Shown: in pieces, positions 12,601 to 24,745 of the stretch
Position numbering within the stretch: the stretch's first letter is position 1
Layout: each line of letters opens with the position of its first letter
NCBI GenBank assembly: GCA_905331475.1
Contig: CAJNYU010000619.1
Span: 1-64,000 of the forward strand
Direction of reading: 5' to 3'
Source: Rotaria socialis
Lineage: Eukaryota > Rotifera > Eurotatoria > Philodinida > Philodinidae
Length of the DNA stretch: 64,000 nucleotides
Position numbers and translations under genes: made by a program
The notes under the pieces: generated by a model
What the model was told of the DNA's origin: nothing
Database searches by the model: none
Seen by the model: only the letters and a program-made list of their open reading frames with translations

Positions 12601-13947
12601 GATGAATTAAAACAAGAACGTAGACGATTACAACGCGAGGTAAATGTGTTTTTTTTTCTATTTAATTTCTAATCATACAAAGACAGAACTAAATCTTATT
12701 GAATTTCCTTTGTTTGAATGGAATTTGTTTTGTTACTTTTTCTTGCAACATCAAAATAGTGATCAGCAATTTTAAGCGATAGAGATGCGAAAACATGCTA
12801 CAATGGACCAATCTTGAGGTTTACTAGATTGACAAATAATATAGTCAATTAGAATTCATTCAAAGAACATGTCCGACGTTACAGTCCTGCAGGTTAAGAC
12901 TTTTTTGTACTCTAACCTTGCCCTATCGTAAAACTTCGCACCCTTGTCCTGCCCTGCCCTATAGACTTCGTAACCTTGCCCTACCCTACCCTATCACAGA
13001 GATTTTTCATTTTACACCCTATCATATCCTTAGAGTTTCAGGTCGAAGTAAAAGTCAGCATGAAGTTTTTCTTCACTTTGTTTCAATATATTTTATTGAT
13101 TTTCAACGAGAATCAAATACAAAATTAATAAATATTTCGAAAGTTTTTTAAAAATAAAATGGCATTTTACAACATCACTTAAATTTTGCCTTCTCTCTTC
13201 CAAAACTCACCCGTTTGTACTAACAATACGTTCATGTCGATATGATTTCGAACACATTTTTTATTACATTGACATGCACATTTGCTCGACAAATAATCAA
13301 AAGTGACTGAACTCGTCAGCTTATGTAAAAATAGTACTAAACAATAGGCCATTATTTTCCGTTCGTTGTTATTCTACCCATTCGATTTTGATTATGATAT
13401 CACTCTTTACACTGTTTTTGATTAAAAAGATGTCAGAAATATATATTAAGTTCTACTCTAGAAAATTTTTATTTGTATGAGCTACACCCTACTTATACCC
13501 TAAATATTTTTTTGTAACCTTACCCTGCCCTACGAGCTTTGTACCCTAGCCCTGCCGTGCCCTACGAGTTTTGCACCCTACTCTACCCTGCCCTGCAGGG
13601 CAGGGTAGGGCAAGGTTGGCCTGCAGGACTCTATCCGACGTGTAATCTTCGGGTTATTAACATTGCCACACGAAATTTTTTTCTCCTAATTAATATATGA
13701 AATTCAATGAACCCACTGTTTTTTTTCTTGTTTGTTCTAGCTTCGAATTGTCAGTGATAATTTAGAAAATGAACGTACACGGAGCGATGTTTTACAACGA
13801 GAGAATGAACGTTTACGTACATTACGTAACAAAGATCTACTCAATAACAGTAACGATAAACTTGTTCTATCAAGATCACATTCACCATTATTACCAACAA
13901 ATTCCAATGATATTCAATCAAATTCCCCTATGGAAGATCCTACTTAG
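9680..13947 (+). CDS. LRRFIP: LRRFIP homologue (flightless-interacting coiled-coil protein)
   Basis: In animals LRRFIP proteins bind Flightless-1 and act as cytoplasmic coiled-coil adaptors in signalling and actin-linked complexes. Ten exons: 9680-9802, 9854-9940, 9994-10059, 10115-10228, 10288-10458, 10508-10600, 10656-10923, 11007-11086, 12535-12639, 13741-13947. Phases close to a 437-residue protein. Residues 36-70 carry the family N-terminal signature (GDIAKEAELRL, then EARHIRHKELE). Residues 131-220 match the conserved coiled coil (LLSELESKYKS, YEVDTYKDRL). A second coiled coil near 370-405 contains the DELKQERRRLQRE block. The tail is Ser/Asn-rich. The frame is open upstream to 9575 with a hydrophobic stretch, but I start at 9680, the Met nearest the conserved domain. 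An AATAAA lies at 14182-14187. Introns 8 and 9 are unusually long (about 1.4 and 1.1 kb). Confidence 0.88.
11087..12534 (+). other. Long intron 8 of the LRRFIP homologue
   Basis: This 1448-bp intron is bounded by GTAATA and TTTCCAATTAG. It is AT-rich, and I see no embedded gene, clear repeat or TIR element. Confidence 0.6.
12880..13633. mobile_element. hAT-like non-autonomous DNA transposon in an intron
   Basis: Ends are TACAGTCCTGCAGG on the left and, as reverse complement, TAGAGTCCTGCAGG on the right. The flanking 8 bp TCCGACGT occurs on both sides (12872-12879 and 13634-13641) as a perfect target-site duplication. An 8-bp duplication and a TA-N-AG terminus fit the hAT superfamily. Both subterminal regions are packed with CCCTA/CCCTGCCC runs, and a CCCTGCAGGG palindrome lies near the right end. 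The interior is AT-rich with no transposase frame, so the element would depend on a transposase elsewhere. It sits in the last intron of the LRRFIP homologue and leaves the splice sites intact. Confidence 0.8.
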
Positions 13948-15218
13948 ATCTATGTCATGTCAGTGATGATGTTTCATTCATTTGTTTTTTCTGCTGTTCA
14001 TTTCCAATATTGATTAAAAGCATGCACTCGTTTCGTTGTTGAGTTCTTTTTTTTATTTGCATATTTATTATATTCCATGTCGAAACTTTTACACATATGA
14101 TCTTTCTTTTCTTATTGAGAGAAGTTATGCAGATAAATATATACTAAGTAATGTATTTCGTATTTTTGAAAAATGAAACTGAATAAAGAAGATAGTCCAT
14201 TTAAAATGATGAATTAATATCAAGAATGATGTCGATTTCGATTTGTCTGACGACTGACAGAACTAGTGAGGTTCAACTTAAGTTCATTTGGTTTTGAGAT
14301 TGAATTTGCATGATTAGATTTTTCATAAGCAAGTCTAAAACGAGTAAAATAGAATGATGCTTCTTTTTCTTTTCAAAAGACATGTGATCAATATAATTAT
14401 TTGTAACATATCGAGAATTTTTAAATTCGTAGAAAATAAATGGTTTCATATACCGGATTCTTATAACATTCTGAGGGCAGTGGGAACACTCAAGAGAATC
14501 CGTGAATACCAAGATAAAAATTAGCAAGAAATTTTATTGAAAGTGTATCCTGTCTTTACTTTTCAATTGATAGTTTGCTCATAAGTGAAATTGCAGAAGA
14601 GTAATGTCAATAATTTTAGTTGGAGTTTTGACTATGAGATATCTCACATAATTTATTGCACATTTGATCAGCAAAGCTAAGAAACATATTTTAAATTCGT
14701 CGAAAACAAACGTTTCGTAATTAGAATGGATTATTTTCCTCGATCAGTCAAATTTTCATTCGTAATTTCATATAAATAAATATTTTCTGGAAAATGCTTA
14801 TTATCTACCATTTCCTATCAACAAATATGACTATGGTAAAAGCAAGCCTTGAATTTCTCCCATTTACACAGGTAGATCTCGATTTTCTTATTTCGATACG
14901 GAAGCAATTTTCAAAGATCCAAAACTTTTACAATAAACGGTGTTCGATAAGGTTTGTTTCTGTGTGAGGCTATTGGTCAAATTCAAACCTCAGTATTCAT
15001 GATGTTTCTTAGCAAGACCATCCTATTTCATTCAAAATCAACATAAAACTACAAGATTTTTGTAGTGAGAAATCACTAGCGCGAAACGTTTTTCACGATA
15101 TTAGAAATCTATTTGATGCACATAGTTTTGATTCAAAAACGGTTGAAGATTTAAATATATTCGTTTCTAATAAATGACAACAGTCTGCTTCAGTTACAAA
15201 CAACATATTTGATTGAAC
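13948..15218. other. Intergenic, convergent gene ends
   Basis: This is the space between the 3' ends of the LRRFIP homologue (plus) and the BTB-BACK gene (minus). Besides the AATAAA at 14182-14187 for the former, I see nothing recognisable. Confidence 0.6.
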
Positions 15219-16797
15219 TTACATCATGTGTTCTTTAATAAGTGATGTTAAGTTTGAATTTTCAGCCAATTCATGACTCGCAGTTAACCATTCTCGTTGT
15301 TGTTCATAGTCTAATTTATTCCATCGAATTCTTTTAAACAAATGCATAATAACTTGAATATTTTCTACATGATTTGAAGTAATCCAATTTAAAATTCGAC
15401 TTGAAACAATAGTTTCATCTCGATTCTGTATTGTTTCATCCGCTAATATATTGGCAATAGTTGCATATGGTAATTGAAGAAAAGTTTTCATATTGATACA
15501 TTCATTAAAATTTTTTGATAGATAATAATGTGATTCATAAAAAGCCTTTTTCATTCCATAACGTCTTGACAAGTCAAGTACACGAAATACGTGACGTTTT
15601 TCAAATTTTGATAAAAATTCTTCACATATTTCAAAAATTTTTGCAATATCAAGTTCTTTTGCACAAATGAGAATATCATTTACATTACGGTATGTTAAAG
15701 TTAATTCACCTGAAGATAGATACATATATATATATGAGATATTTTTTCACATAAAACTAAGCGAAATGATTGGAAAATATTTATTACCAGTATATAAAAA
15801 ATTTAAAACAAGTTGAAGGCCTTTATGTGTTGTGCGTCGAAGATGTGTACGTGTAACAAAATCAGTACGGCGTTCACGAAAAAGTGCACTGAATAAAATG
15901 AAAAACAAAATTACAGAATAATTCGATGGCTTTTTCTTACCGATATTTTGGACTAAATGCAGCTGAAACAAATATTTAAATGTACAAAATACAAAATTCA
16001 AAATAATATATGCACTAAGTCTCGTTATAATAAACGTTACTTTATTGCTGAAGAATAAACGTAAAACAAAATGATAAAGAGATGGAACTCGTTTAATACA
16101 GTACAAAACAGTCTGCTTGTGATTATGCAAAGTAGCTACATTGTATTTCGTTCCTTTATCTTAGGTAGATCTCATAAATATTTATATTATGCCTAAATAT
16201 AAACTACGTCTGTGACGTGTTAAATCTTGTGGAATAGATAGTTTTATTTTCGAAAAAAATATGAATCTCATAAGCTTACTGACAAAATAATAATACAGTA
16301 GACATCTTTTACAGAGAAGAGCAAAGACTAGTTTCCATAAATTTATTGTAATTACTGTTTTCTAAATTTAAAGATCAGGGATGAAAGTACATCAAATAAA
16401 ACCTACCAAGAACAATTCGATGCGCTAAATATTCACTTCCATCGACAACAAGCATCAAATCACAAAACCGTGATTGTTTCCACATTTGTCCTAAAATTTT
16501 TCTTGCTTCTATTTCATTGTTTGAATGAAGAAATCGTTTAATTATTTCTCGATCATGTGTATCACGATCTGATATTGTTATTGAATCATTTTTTCCGTTG
16601 GTGTATTTATTTTGTTCGATAAGAAATTCATTTAATTTAAGTGTGAGCGGATTGCTAGTATTTGAACGACGTTGTGTTGATGATGATGGTAATAATGAAT
16701 TGTTAGTTGATGACTGGGATGTTCGTAGATCTAAAATTGACAGACGAACACGGAATGGACGCACAAGCATTAATGGTGATGAGCGTCGAGAAGACAT
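15219..16797 (-). CDS. BTB-BACK domain protein without kelch repeats
   Basis: BTB-BACK proteins are typically dimeric substrate adaptors for Cullin-3 ubiquitin ligases. Four exons on the minus strand: 16407-16797, a 22-nt microexon 15941-15962, 15788-15888 and 15219-15709; phases close to 334 residues. The N-terminal ~100 residues are Ser/Arg/Asn-rich. The BTB fold starts near residue 104: FCDLMLVVDG, then EYLAHRIVLAAFSPKYRALF across the microexon, then QLVLNFLYTGEL. A BACK domain follows, with AKIFEICEEFL, SRRYGMKKAFYESHYYL and ILNWITSN. The protein stops after BACK, so the C-terminal kelch propeller of KLHL family members is absent. Without the microexon the reading frame is lost. Start chosen at the first Met of the open frame. 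The exact orthologue is not clear. Confidence 0.85.
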
Positions 16798-19407
16798 TTA
16801 GAATTATACAATAAAAAAATACATAATCGTTTAAAGAATAAAAATTATTTCGAACATCGAAATAACAACGAAAGAAAGTTCAAATTTCATTTGAGAAAAG
16901 AAAACAATAAGAAGAAATTCATGCGCCAGACTTATTCATTTTTCAAAATATAATCAATACTTTAGAAGAATCGTAATAAAAAGTATTGTCAACGATAAAA
17001 AGAATATTAGTAGACCTTGTAGTTTGTTTTGTAAATAAAAAATAATAATAAGTCTAGTTCGATGTCGAATTTCATGAACTGATTTGTTGTAAAACAATCG
17101 ACAGATTCGAGACGAAATCTTTCTAATGTGCTTTTCCTTATTACTAACGAATTCTATCTTTGTAAAAAATTTAACTCAGATTTTATTTCATGAAAAAGTA
17201 TCCACAAGACTTTCGAAGATTTATAAAAACAAAGAAATAAATCTCAGTTGTCATCGATATTGAATTAGCAATACACAACTAAAGTTTTCAAATAATAATG
17301 AATAAAATATTTTTCTGGTCAATTAATTTTTATTCAACACAAACTGTTTGTATATGATTGTATAGTTCATAAAAACTCTTGATATCTTCAATTTTCCTGT
17401 GAAACTTTACTGTCAGTTCGATTAGATCAACACAAAACCCTTAAAACTAAAGACGAAAATGACTTATAAATAAATTAAAAACTTCAAAAATTTACATTTT
17501 TCCTTTCTACAAATTATTTATTCCTTGATCAGTTAAATTGTCTAGAGTATACTTTTCAAAACAACGATTACAAAAATCATTGAACTATCTTGCTAATGAA
17601 AGCATTTCAATAATTTGACAGTTCAACTCAAAAAAAAGGGAATGCTTTTGCATTATATCGGACAGCTTCGATAAGTAAACATCTCACAGCTGAAAATAAA
17701 TATCTTTATACTCGAAGCTCGACTATTATTTTTCTCTGCCTTCGCTTCATTATTTCACATTAATGCATTCCAGATATAATAAAAACGATGTTGCTGATTT
17801 ATTACGATGTGAATTGTACAATAAAGTCCATCGAATGCCTATAAATCGAGACTAAACCGATCATATACTCTTCAATGAAATAAAGTAGAGGTTTTATTCT
17901 GTTAGAAAGCTAGCATTTTCATAACAATTCAAATACAGGATGATAAGAAATATATTAAATGACCTCCAATTATTTCGACACTAGAAAAGAAATACAATAC
18001 ATATGATAGTCTGCATAGACACCCGTCAATTGTGAACACTTTTTAAAAGTCTCATAGTCGTGCATTTAAAAGAGATTCTCATGTAAATATTTTGTAGAAT
18101 CGGTGCTGTTAAAATCGCAGAGAAAAACTCAACATTATAGGAATTTCTGCTTCCAGTAGATTCTAACAACTGCTCTCCCGATATTTGAGTTTCAAATTTT
18201 AATGGTTTGATATCATATTGTATTGTAAATAACAAGCTAACGGTCAATAGTTATATTTCTAAAAAAATAGAGAAAGCTTTGAAATCGTCTTTATACACCT
18301 GTAATTGTGCTGTTTTTCTCTTCTTTGATCAAATTTTGAATTTGACTTAGAACTAAAAGCTTTTCCTTAATTTAGCGCTATTTATTATTTATCTGCGATA
18401 GATTAGTTCAAACACATGTGAAGTGTTGTCAAATATAAATATAGTCGGAAGTCAAATGTATTGTTGTTTATTGGACTTCTCCGATATTCTCAATTTAAAA
18501 GATGTAATATCATTAGCTTATACAAAATATTTTCATTTTCTTTAACAGACCAATTCGAAAAAATAATTCTGACCGAATTCATCGAAAAGATTTATAGGAA
18601 CTGTTATAAATCTTACACAAAGAACAGAACATCTAGATCTGCTCTACTCACATCCAAAGATAAAGATATCGAAATTTAAAAATACAAAAATGTAAATATG
18701 TTGAGAGTTTCGAGTGTGTGTCAGCATGAAAGTAACCAGTAAGCAAACATCCTTAGTCACGTCTCTATTTTTACTTTTTCAGGGTTAAGGTTTGTGGTTT
18801 ACAACAATGTTCTAAATATTTTAATTATAAATACCACTTTACAAATGGTTTTTGTTTTAGTGATCTTGAAACTTTTGCTGAATGACATAATAATATGGTT
18901 TAATAATTTTCATTGATGCAAATTAGTCTGTTCAATAGAATCAAAGTAATTACAGTACGCGGCACATATTCTATACTTTTTCTTTTGAATTAAAATTTTT
19001 CAACTAAACGAGAATCGTCCTTCTCAATTATACTTATCTAAAATCTAATTGAGATGTAGATATTAGTTGGTGGAGAATTTGAATTTATGACGAATTCAAA
19101 ACGTCGAAGAGTAAACTATCGAAAAATCTTTAGTCATTATTAGAGAACCAATATGTCGCATTCATATAATGTCAATTCATTCTTTGACATTGTTGTTGAT
19201 AAATTCCGTCGCGCTTGTCTTGGTCAGGTTTTCTGTTTTCGCGACCTAATTTTCTCTCTTATCATCTTTCCACGGATAAGTCTCTTCTTAATCTATTTTC
19301 CTTTTTTGACAGTAAGCGATGCACTGTTGGTATATCACAAGCACGAAAAGAAACATAAAAGAATATTTTATATTATAACCCAAACAAAAAAATTAAGGAA
19401 GATGATC

Positions 19408-19585
19408 CCCAGGACTAGTCCGCAATGCCTGTAATATCCATCAGGTCTAATCTGAGTTGTCTTGCACATCCGTCATGAGTATAGTCAAGGTTTTTTTAAT
19501 GGTCCTTCAAACACTTCCAGGCTAGTCTTGAATGTCCTTGAATCCAATCAGACCTAATCCATTTTGTCTGTCGAATCAATCCTGA
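19408..19585. repeat. Degenerate direct repeat
   Basis: A segment beginning AGGACTAGTC at 19411 and one beginning AGGCTAGTC at 19519 share the order CTAGTC, AATG, CCTT/CCTG, ATCC, CAGGTCTAATC/CAGACCTAATC, TTGTCT. Period is about 108 bp. The copies are diverged. This may be part of a decayed element, since the left edge begins with CCCCAGG. Confidence 0.35.
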
Positions 19586-20189
19586 CTAGTTTAAAGGCTG
19601 AAAAAGAATAAGAAATATGAAGGGTGGTGTTGCGAGTCTTCCAGATGGGCTCATTAGTAATAGCAGCAGCACATCCATACCCTTAATATTTTTCTAAAAT
19701 CAAATTAGCCGTAAGTCAGCAAAAAAATCTTGTAGATGCGTGCAAAAAGTGTCAAATATCAGTTCTAACTGTCTACTATTTTCAATGTTCGTCAGTAACA
19801 TCGAAGCGCTCAAAAAATTGACTAACATTATTTACTAAAAACTAGTAATGCAGCGTCGTACACAACAGGCGCCAATAATCATCATTAAATATTTGCTCTA
19901 AACAAATTGATTTCGAAAGAGAAAAAAATCTGAATAGAAAGGGATGTAGACTACGAAATTCTAATTCTCAACTTATTTAAAATGTGCAAAAAAGAACCAG
20001 ATGTAGTTCGCAAAGAGTCGTTTTGCCCATAGCTTATTTTCTATTGATAGGAATTCTTATGAAATATGCTATATCTTTCTTTATTGAAAGATAGAATGAA
20101 AACGTGGCATTGACACACAACACATAAACTTTTATATTTCGTTTTTAAATATACACAGTAACAAAAAGGAAGAAAAACAAAGATCAAAG

Positions 20190-20195
20190 TTTATT
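20190..20195 (-). promoter_or_regulatory. Polyadenylation signal of SF3A3
   Basis: AATAAA on the minus strand, about 14 nt past the SF3A3 stop codon, which implies a very short 3' UTR. Confidence 0.55.
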
Positions 20196-20208
20196 GACTT
20201 TCTTTTAA

Positions 20209-23200
20209 TTATAAAAGACCTTGCTTCCGAAGATCATCATACGTTCGTTTATTAACAACATTTCCCAATGAATCTTCGAATTCTTCCTAAAGAAAAAAAA
20301 TTAAATTCTCGACATAAATTTAAAAAAATATTTAAACCAAGTCAAACCTCCATTTCTGGCTTCCACCGTTCATCATCTTTATTATTTTTTAATTTATTCC
20401 ATAATGATAAAGCATCTTCAATTGATGTTATATTTGCAAAATGAGCTGTATTCGGAATACCTAAACATCGCATTCCATGCGCATGACGCCATTCCTAAAT
20501 TGATTCATCAATGAAACAAAAGAAAAGGAAAGAAAAGCGGCAACATACAGCAAAATGACGTTGAAATGCTTTCGGTCCACGATATGTATGATTTCCACAT
20601 ATTTCACAATTGAAATACATATTAAGACCATGTAATTTATAAAGCCAATAAGGAATTGGCTAGAAACAAAAAAAAGTGGAAATTTATTTACTTTTCTTTA
20701 AAAATTTACTTTGCCATCCCATCCAAGAGGTAAATTTTTTGGATTATAAATAAGTCCATCTTCTTCTGGACCGGAATCATCATCTGATATATCTCCTCCA
20801 CCGACATCTTCATCATCTTCATTATCTTCGCCAGCTCTTGCCTGTTTACGACGAACATTATCTAATGTTGCTGAACGTTGTTCACTTAATAAATCTACAA
20901 GACGATAAATTTGTGCTTCCATCCCAGCAATTTCTTTATGTCGAATTGTTTCTTTACTAAAAATTGTTTTTTAATCAACATAAACATTCTATTTATTAAA
21001 TAGAAAATAATACGAACTTTCCACGTTTTGTTTTATCTGCATCTTTCATAAACAACGAGGGATCAAGATCTTCAAATGATTTATCTTTTGTTGCAAATAA
21101 GCGTTTAGCACGTTCTTCTAATGTTCTATCAAAATCGTATAGATATTAACATATGAAATAATTAAACATCAAACATTAATCTTTACCCGCCACATTTCAT
21201 TCCAAGTGCTAATAAAGCAGATTTTAATCGATCAAGACCAACAGATGCTAATTCCTAAAATTCAGAAGAAAAAAAACATATTCAATCAAAATTTACAGAA
21301 TGCTATTATCATCTAAAATTAATTGACATAGTATTCCTAACTAATTAGTGTCTAGTTATGCTCAATTATAACGTTATCATGAAAAATATATAATTTATTT
21401 GACAATATATGCGTTTATTTTTCAACTTTTTTACTAAATCTGCAGAAATTCGAAAACATTGAATGAGAATTACAATTCTAATTCAGACAATTTTCTATGA
21501 AAATTAGACTGTCAAAATGAGCTCGATTTTTCTGGAATACGTCTTTGAAAATTTGTGATTTCTATCATACTTTCTGATGATTTTTCAAGTCTTTATTTCA
21601 CTGAAAAACGTTAATTTTCTCTTTTCAAAGTAAATTTTTGCATGTGTTAAGGATTGACTCACAGCTGCAGCAGCACATATGTTAGACAAATGTCAAAAAT
21701 ATATTAAATTACAATACAAAATTTTTAATTAAAACTTAATTTTTTCGAATTTCTACAGCTTAGTTATTGAGACTTAAAACTAAATGTAAATTTTATGAAA
21801 TTAGTTGTCGATGATCCGTTATTCAATTAATAGAATCAGATTAATCCAACTTTCAAAAACCAAATCGAAAAGAATCTTGAATGTACTTCAAACTACAGTA
21901 CGTAGATATAGCCTGATAAATAAAATTCATTGTGTATATTTTAACAAATTACTCAAAACCAAATTCATCGGTTTATAAGAACATAAAAAAGTTCAATGAC
22001 AATACTTATTTCGTTGTGTTGTCTAAATCGTATAGAGTACAAAAAGGATTAATACAGTAAATTCTTTTTACTTTTATTAGTTTCATAAAAAGAAAAACAG
22101 GAAATCTTCAATTTCGAAAACTTCACAATTAACTCAACAATAGGTATACATCGAATTTGTATTGCAATTCTTATGCAATCAGGAGCTATATGATTGGTTC
22201 TCACTGTCGAACATTTGTCAAAATTTCTAAGCTAACATAAGAACTATTTCCATAACCCAGATAGGTCTATCATAGTTGACTTTCTCATCTTTTTTTAACT
22301 AACAAAACATTGCAGTCAACGTCGGACGTAAAGCTACGGATTCATTAAATGTCTGCTCCATAATATATGTTAACACTAACTTCTAAAACAAAATCTTCTT
22401 ACCTCCCACGATGAAAATCCACTAAGATCCAAAGAAGCTCCACCTTTCGCCAAAGCACCACCTGTTTCTTTCTATGCAAAGAAAATACTTTAATAATAGC
22501 AATATAAAAGTTATCTTTTAGTTCAGGTTACCGGCCAACCAGGAAAAATTCCTTGTTCCCATTTCAATTCAAAATCTTGTTTAACATTAATTAAATCTTT
22601 TTCGATATTAATTAAAGGTTTACAACGTTTCAGAAAGTCTAATAGATAAGGAAATAAATATTCAAGTAAATATTGTCGGTATTCAAAATTTTTGCGATCT
22701 TTTTGAATTTCATGAAAACGATCAAATTTCTGTAAATATGTTAAATAATCTAATTTCTAAAAATATTCATTAATAATACAAAAACAAATACTACTATGAT
22801 AGAAGAGAAAAATTTTTCTTACTTCAAGTCCTTTGATATTTAAAAAGATTTCAAAACATTGATGTAAATCAAGAAAACGACCATAACCTTCTTCGTCAGT
22901 AAAACTTGCTAATGCTAAACAGATCAATAAGAAAAACAAGTAAATAATATTTGCCTCAAATGTATGTCTTTACCTAGTGGTTCACCATCCTCAGTTTCTT
23001 GTAGTTGTCTCATAAATTGTTCATATTCCATTGACATAGGAATAGCAATCTAAAAATGAAGCAAGAAATAAGATTAAACTATTGTTTCGTAAACTAACTT
23101 CTTCTGATGAATTTTTCGGATAATATTGACGAATATTTTTAAGTCGTAAATAAAATTCTGTAAATTCATTTGGTCCTGATAATGCTTGAATTTCTTCTTT

Positions 23201-23572
23201 ACGAGATCTATTACAAAGAGTAAATTCTGTATTATAAAATGAATAATAATTATATTTACCCATCTTTATCATCATACATATCTTTCAAGTGACTTGACGT
23301 TTCCGTATAACGCTGAAAATAAAATAAAATAAAAGACGCCAATATTTTAATTCCATATACAATTTTCTTACATCAAGTAATAATTTAACCATATGTTCAG
23401 AATTGATTTGATCACGATGCTAAAATTGTAAAATTTAATAACATGAATTGAAATATAAAAATCAACTGACTGTGGCTTTTTTACGCAACATTTCTTTTGT
23501 CATCGTATCCATTAATCGTTCACGTTCTTCATGATAACGGCGTTGTTGCTCAAGAATGGATTCAAACGACAT
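20209..23572 (-). CDS. SF3A3: Splicing factor 3A subunit 3 (SF3a60)
   Basis: SF3A3 is the 60-kDa subunit of the SF3a complex of U2 snRNP, needed for prespliceosome assembly in the nucleus. Fourteen exons on the minus strand: 23471-23572, 23372-23419, 23260-23312, 23099-23207, 22974-23049, 22823-22914, 22532-22756, 22403-22471, 21187-21254, 21018-21125, 20710-20956, 20549-20659, 20348-20494, 20209-20286. All phases close, giving 510 residues, near the usual ~500. Family landmarks: N-terminal [26 protein letters not shown] near residue 80; [14 protein letters not shown] near 135; [18 protein letters not shown] of the SAP-like region near 265; [14 protein letters not shown] near 390; and the matrin-type C2H2 finger [20 protein letters not shown] near 416, with WRHAHGMRC. 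The C-terminus ends KQGLL as in the family. Intron 8 is 1148 bp; the others are mostly 45-75 bp. Confidence 0.97.
21255..22402 (-). other. Long intron 8 of SF3A3
   Basis: This is the only long intron in a gene of otherwise tiny introns. It is AT-rich, and I find no gene, TIR pair or repeat in it. Confidence 0.5.
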
Positions 23573-24745
23573 GATATATAGTCTAATTCAGATTTTATCT
23601 ACAAGAATTCAAGCAATGATGCAAATATAATTCAAGGTAATTACACAACTAAATGCTTCTCTTAAGTAAAATGATATTTCAATAGATTGGAATATGCAGC
23701 TCGTTGATATAGACTGATGTAAAAATTATGAATTGTACAACAATATTTTCTTCGTTATTGAAACAATGTTCTATACTTGTCGTCAACGTTATATTTATTT
23801 CAGGATACAAAACAATTAAATAATAACAAAAATAAATGTATATTAGATCTAGATTAGTTAACTATTCATAGCTGTATTACTAGTACGATGAAATAATTTT
23901 TCGTAAAACATGCTCTCCGTCGGAGTAATCGTTCAACAGTTTGTTTGTGTAGACTTTCTACCTTAGCCATTAAATTCTTCTACTCAGATCCAGCTTTATC
24001 ACATCATCTCTCACAAAAAGAATATGACTGATTAAAACATTTTAACCAATGATTCATTTTTCTTTGAATATTTCACTGAATAATTTTCATTCATTTCATT
24101 GTTGTATTTTGTAGAATTGAGAAATTTCTTTATATCAACGTCATATTATATGCATTTAATAATATATTTTTCTATGATATAGGTGTCGCTATTTTCATTT
24201 AATAATTTCTTTTTACCAAATGATACAAAGAAAGATCAATGAAATTTATTTTATTCCATTAGTTTTTACAATTTGAAAAATTATCAAACAATTTAACAAA
24301 AAAACAGCATTTCTATAAGCCGTCTTCTTGCCTCCATAAAGGTTGCTTCCGACATGATATGAAAAAAACGATAATATTAGAAATTTACTTGCAATTTTTT
24401 AAATAAAATTTTCTAATATAAAACTGTATGTTAACCATGGTGAAGGCTGTCTAACATAAAGTCTACTATGCCGTCTAACCAATAAAACATTTTGGAACGA
24501 AAAGAGAAATGATTCTTTGTTTGACGTATTTCATCGTTCTTTCTTAAACAATACACGCACTCTATTACATATCGAACGAAAAGATCGATACGACGAAATT
24601 TGTAAACCACATATTTTTTGTTATTCGTCACATTTAATATACAGATTATCGAAAATCGTTTTTTTCTCTTGCGAATCATTTCTTTTTTTTTTGATTTTTC
24701 TCATTCTCTTCTTTTTCCTATCGAATAGATTGTTAATATAAAACT
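23573..24745. other. Divergent intergenic (probable promoter) region
   Basis: This lies between the starts of SF3A3 (minus) and the acidic-protein gene (plus), so it should hold both promoters. A T-rich stretch runs just before the plus-strand start. No specific element is recognisable. Confidence 0.5.

Larger units (their letters stand above)
16798..20208. other. Intergenic region without recognisable genes
   Basis: This is AT-rich sequence between the BTB-BACK gene start and the SF3A3 3' end. Open frames here are short and lack family motifs. A degenerate direct repeat at about 19411-19580 is the only structured item I see. Confidence 0.5.

Noticed and set aside
12918-13151. 78-residue-scale Pro/Leu/Tyr-rich open frame
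   Set aside because: It is a translation of the CCCTA/CCCTG subterminal array of the hAT-like element, not a gene.
12900-13620. CCCTA/CCCTG arrays as interstitial telomere repeats
   Set aside because: The arrays are degenerate, lie symmetrically inside a TIR element with a target duplication and are better explained as transposon subterminal repeats.
16598-16801. Plus-strand open frame opposite the BTB-BACK exon 1
   Set aside because: It mirrors the confirmed coding exon on the minus strand.
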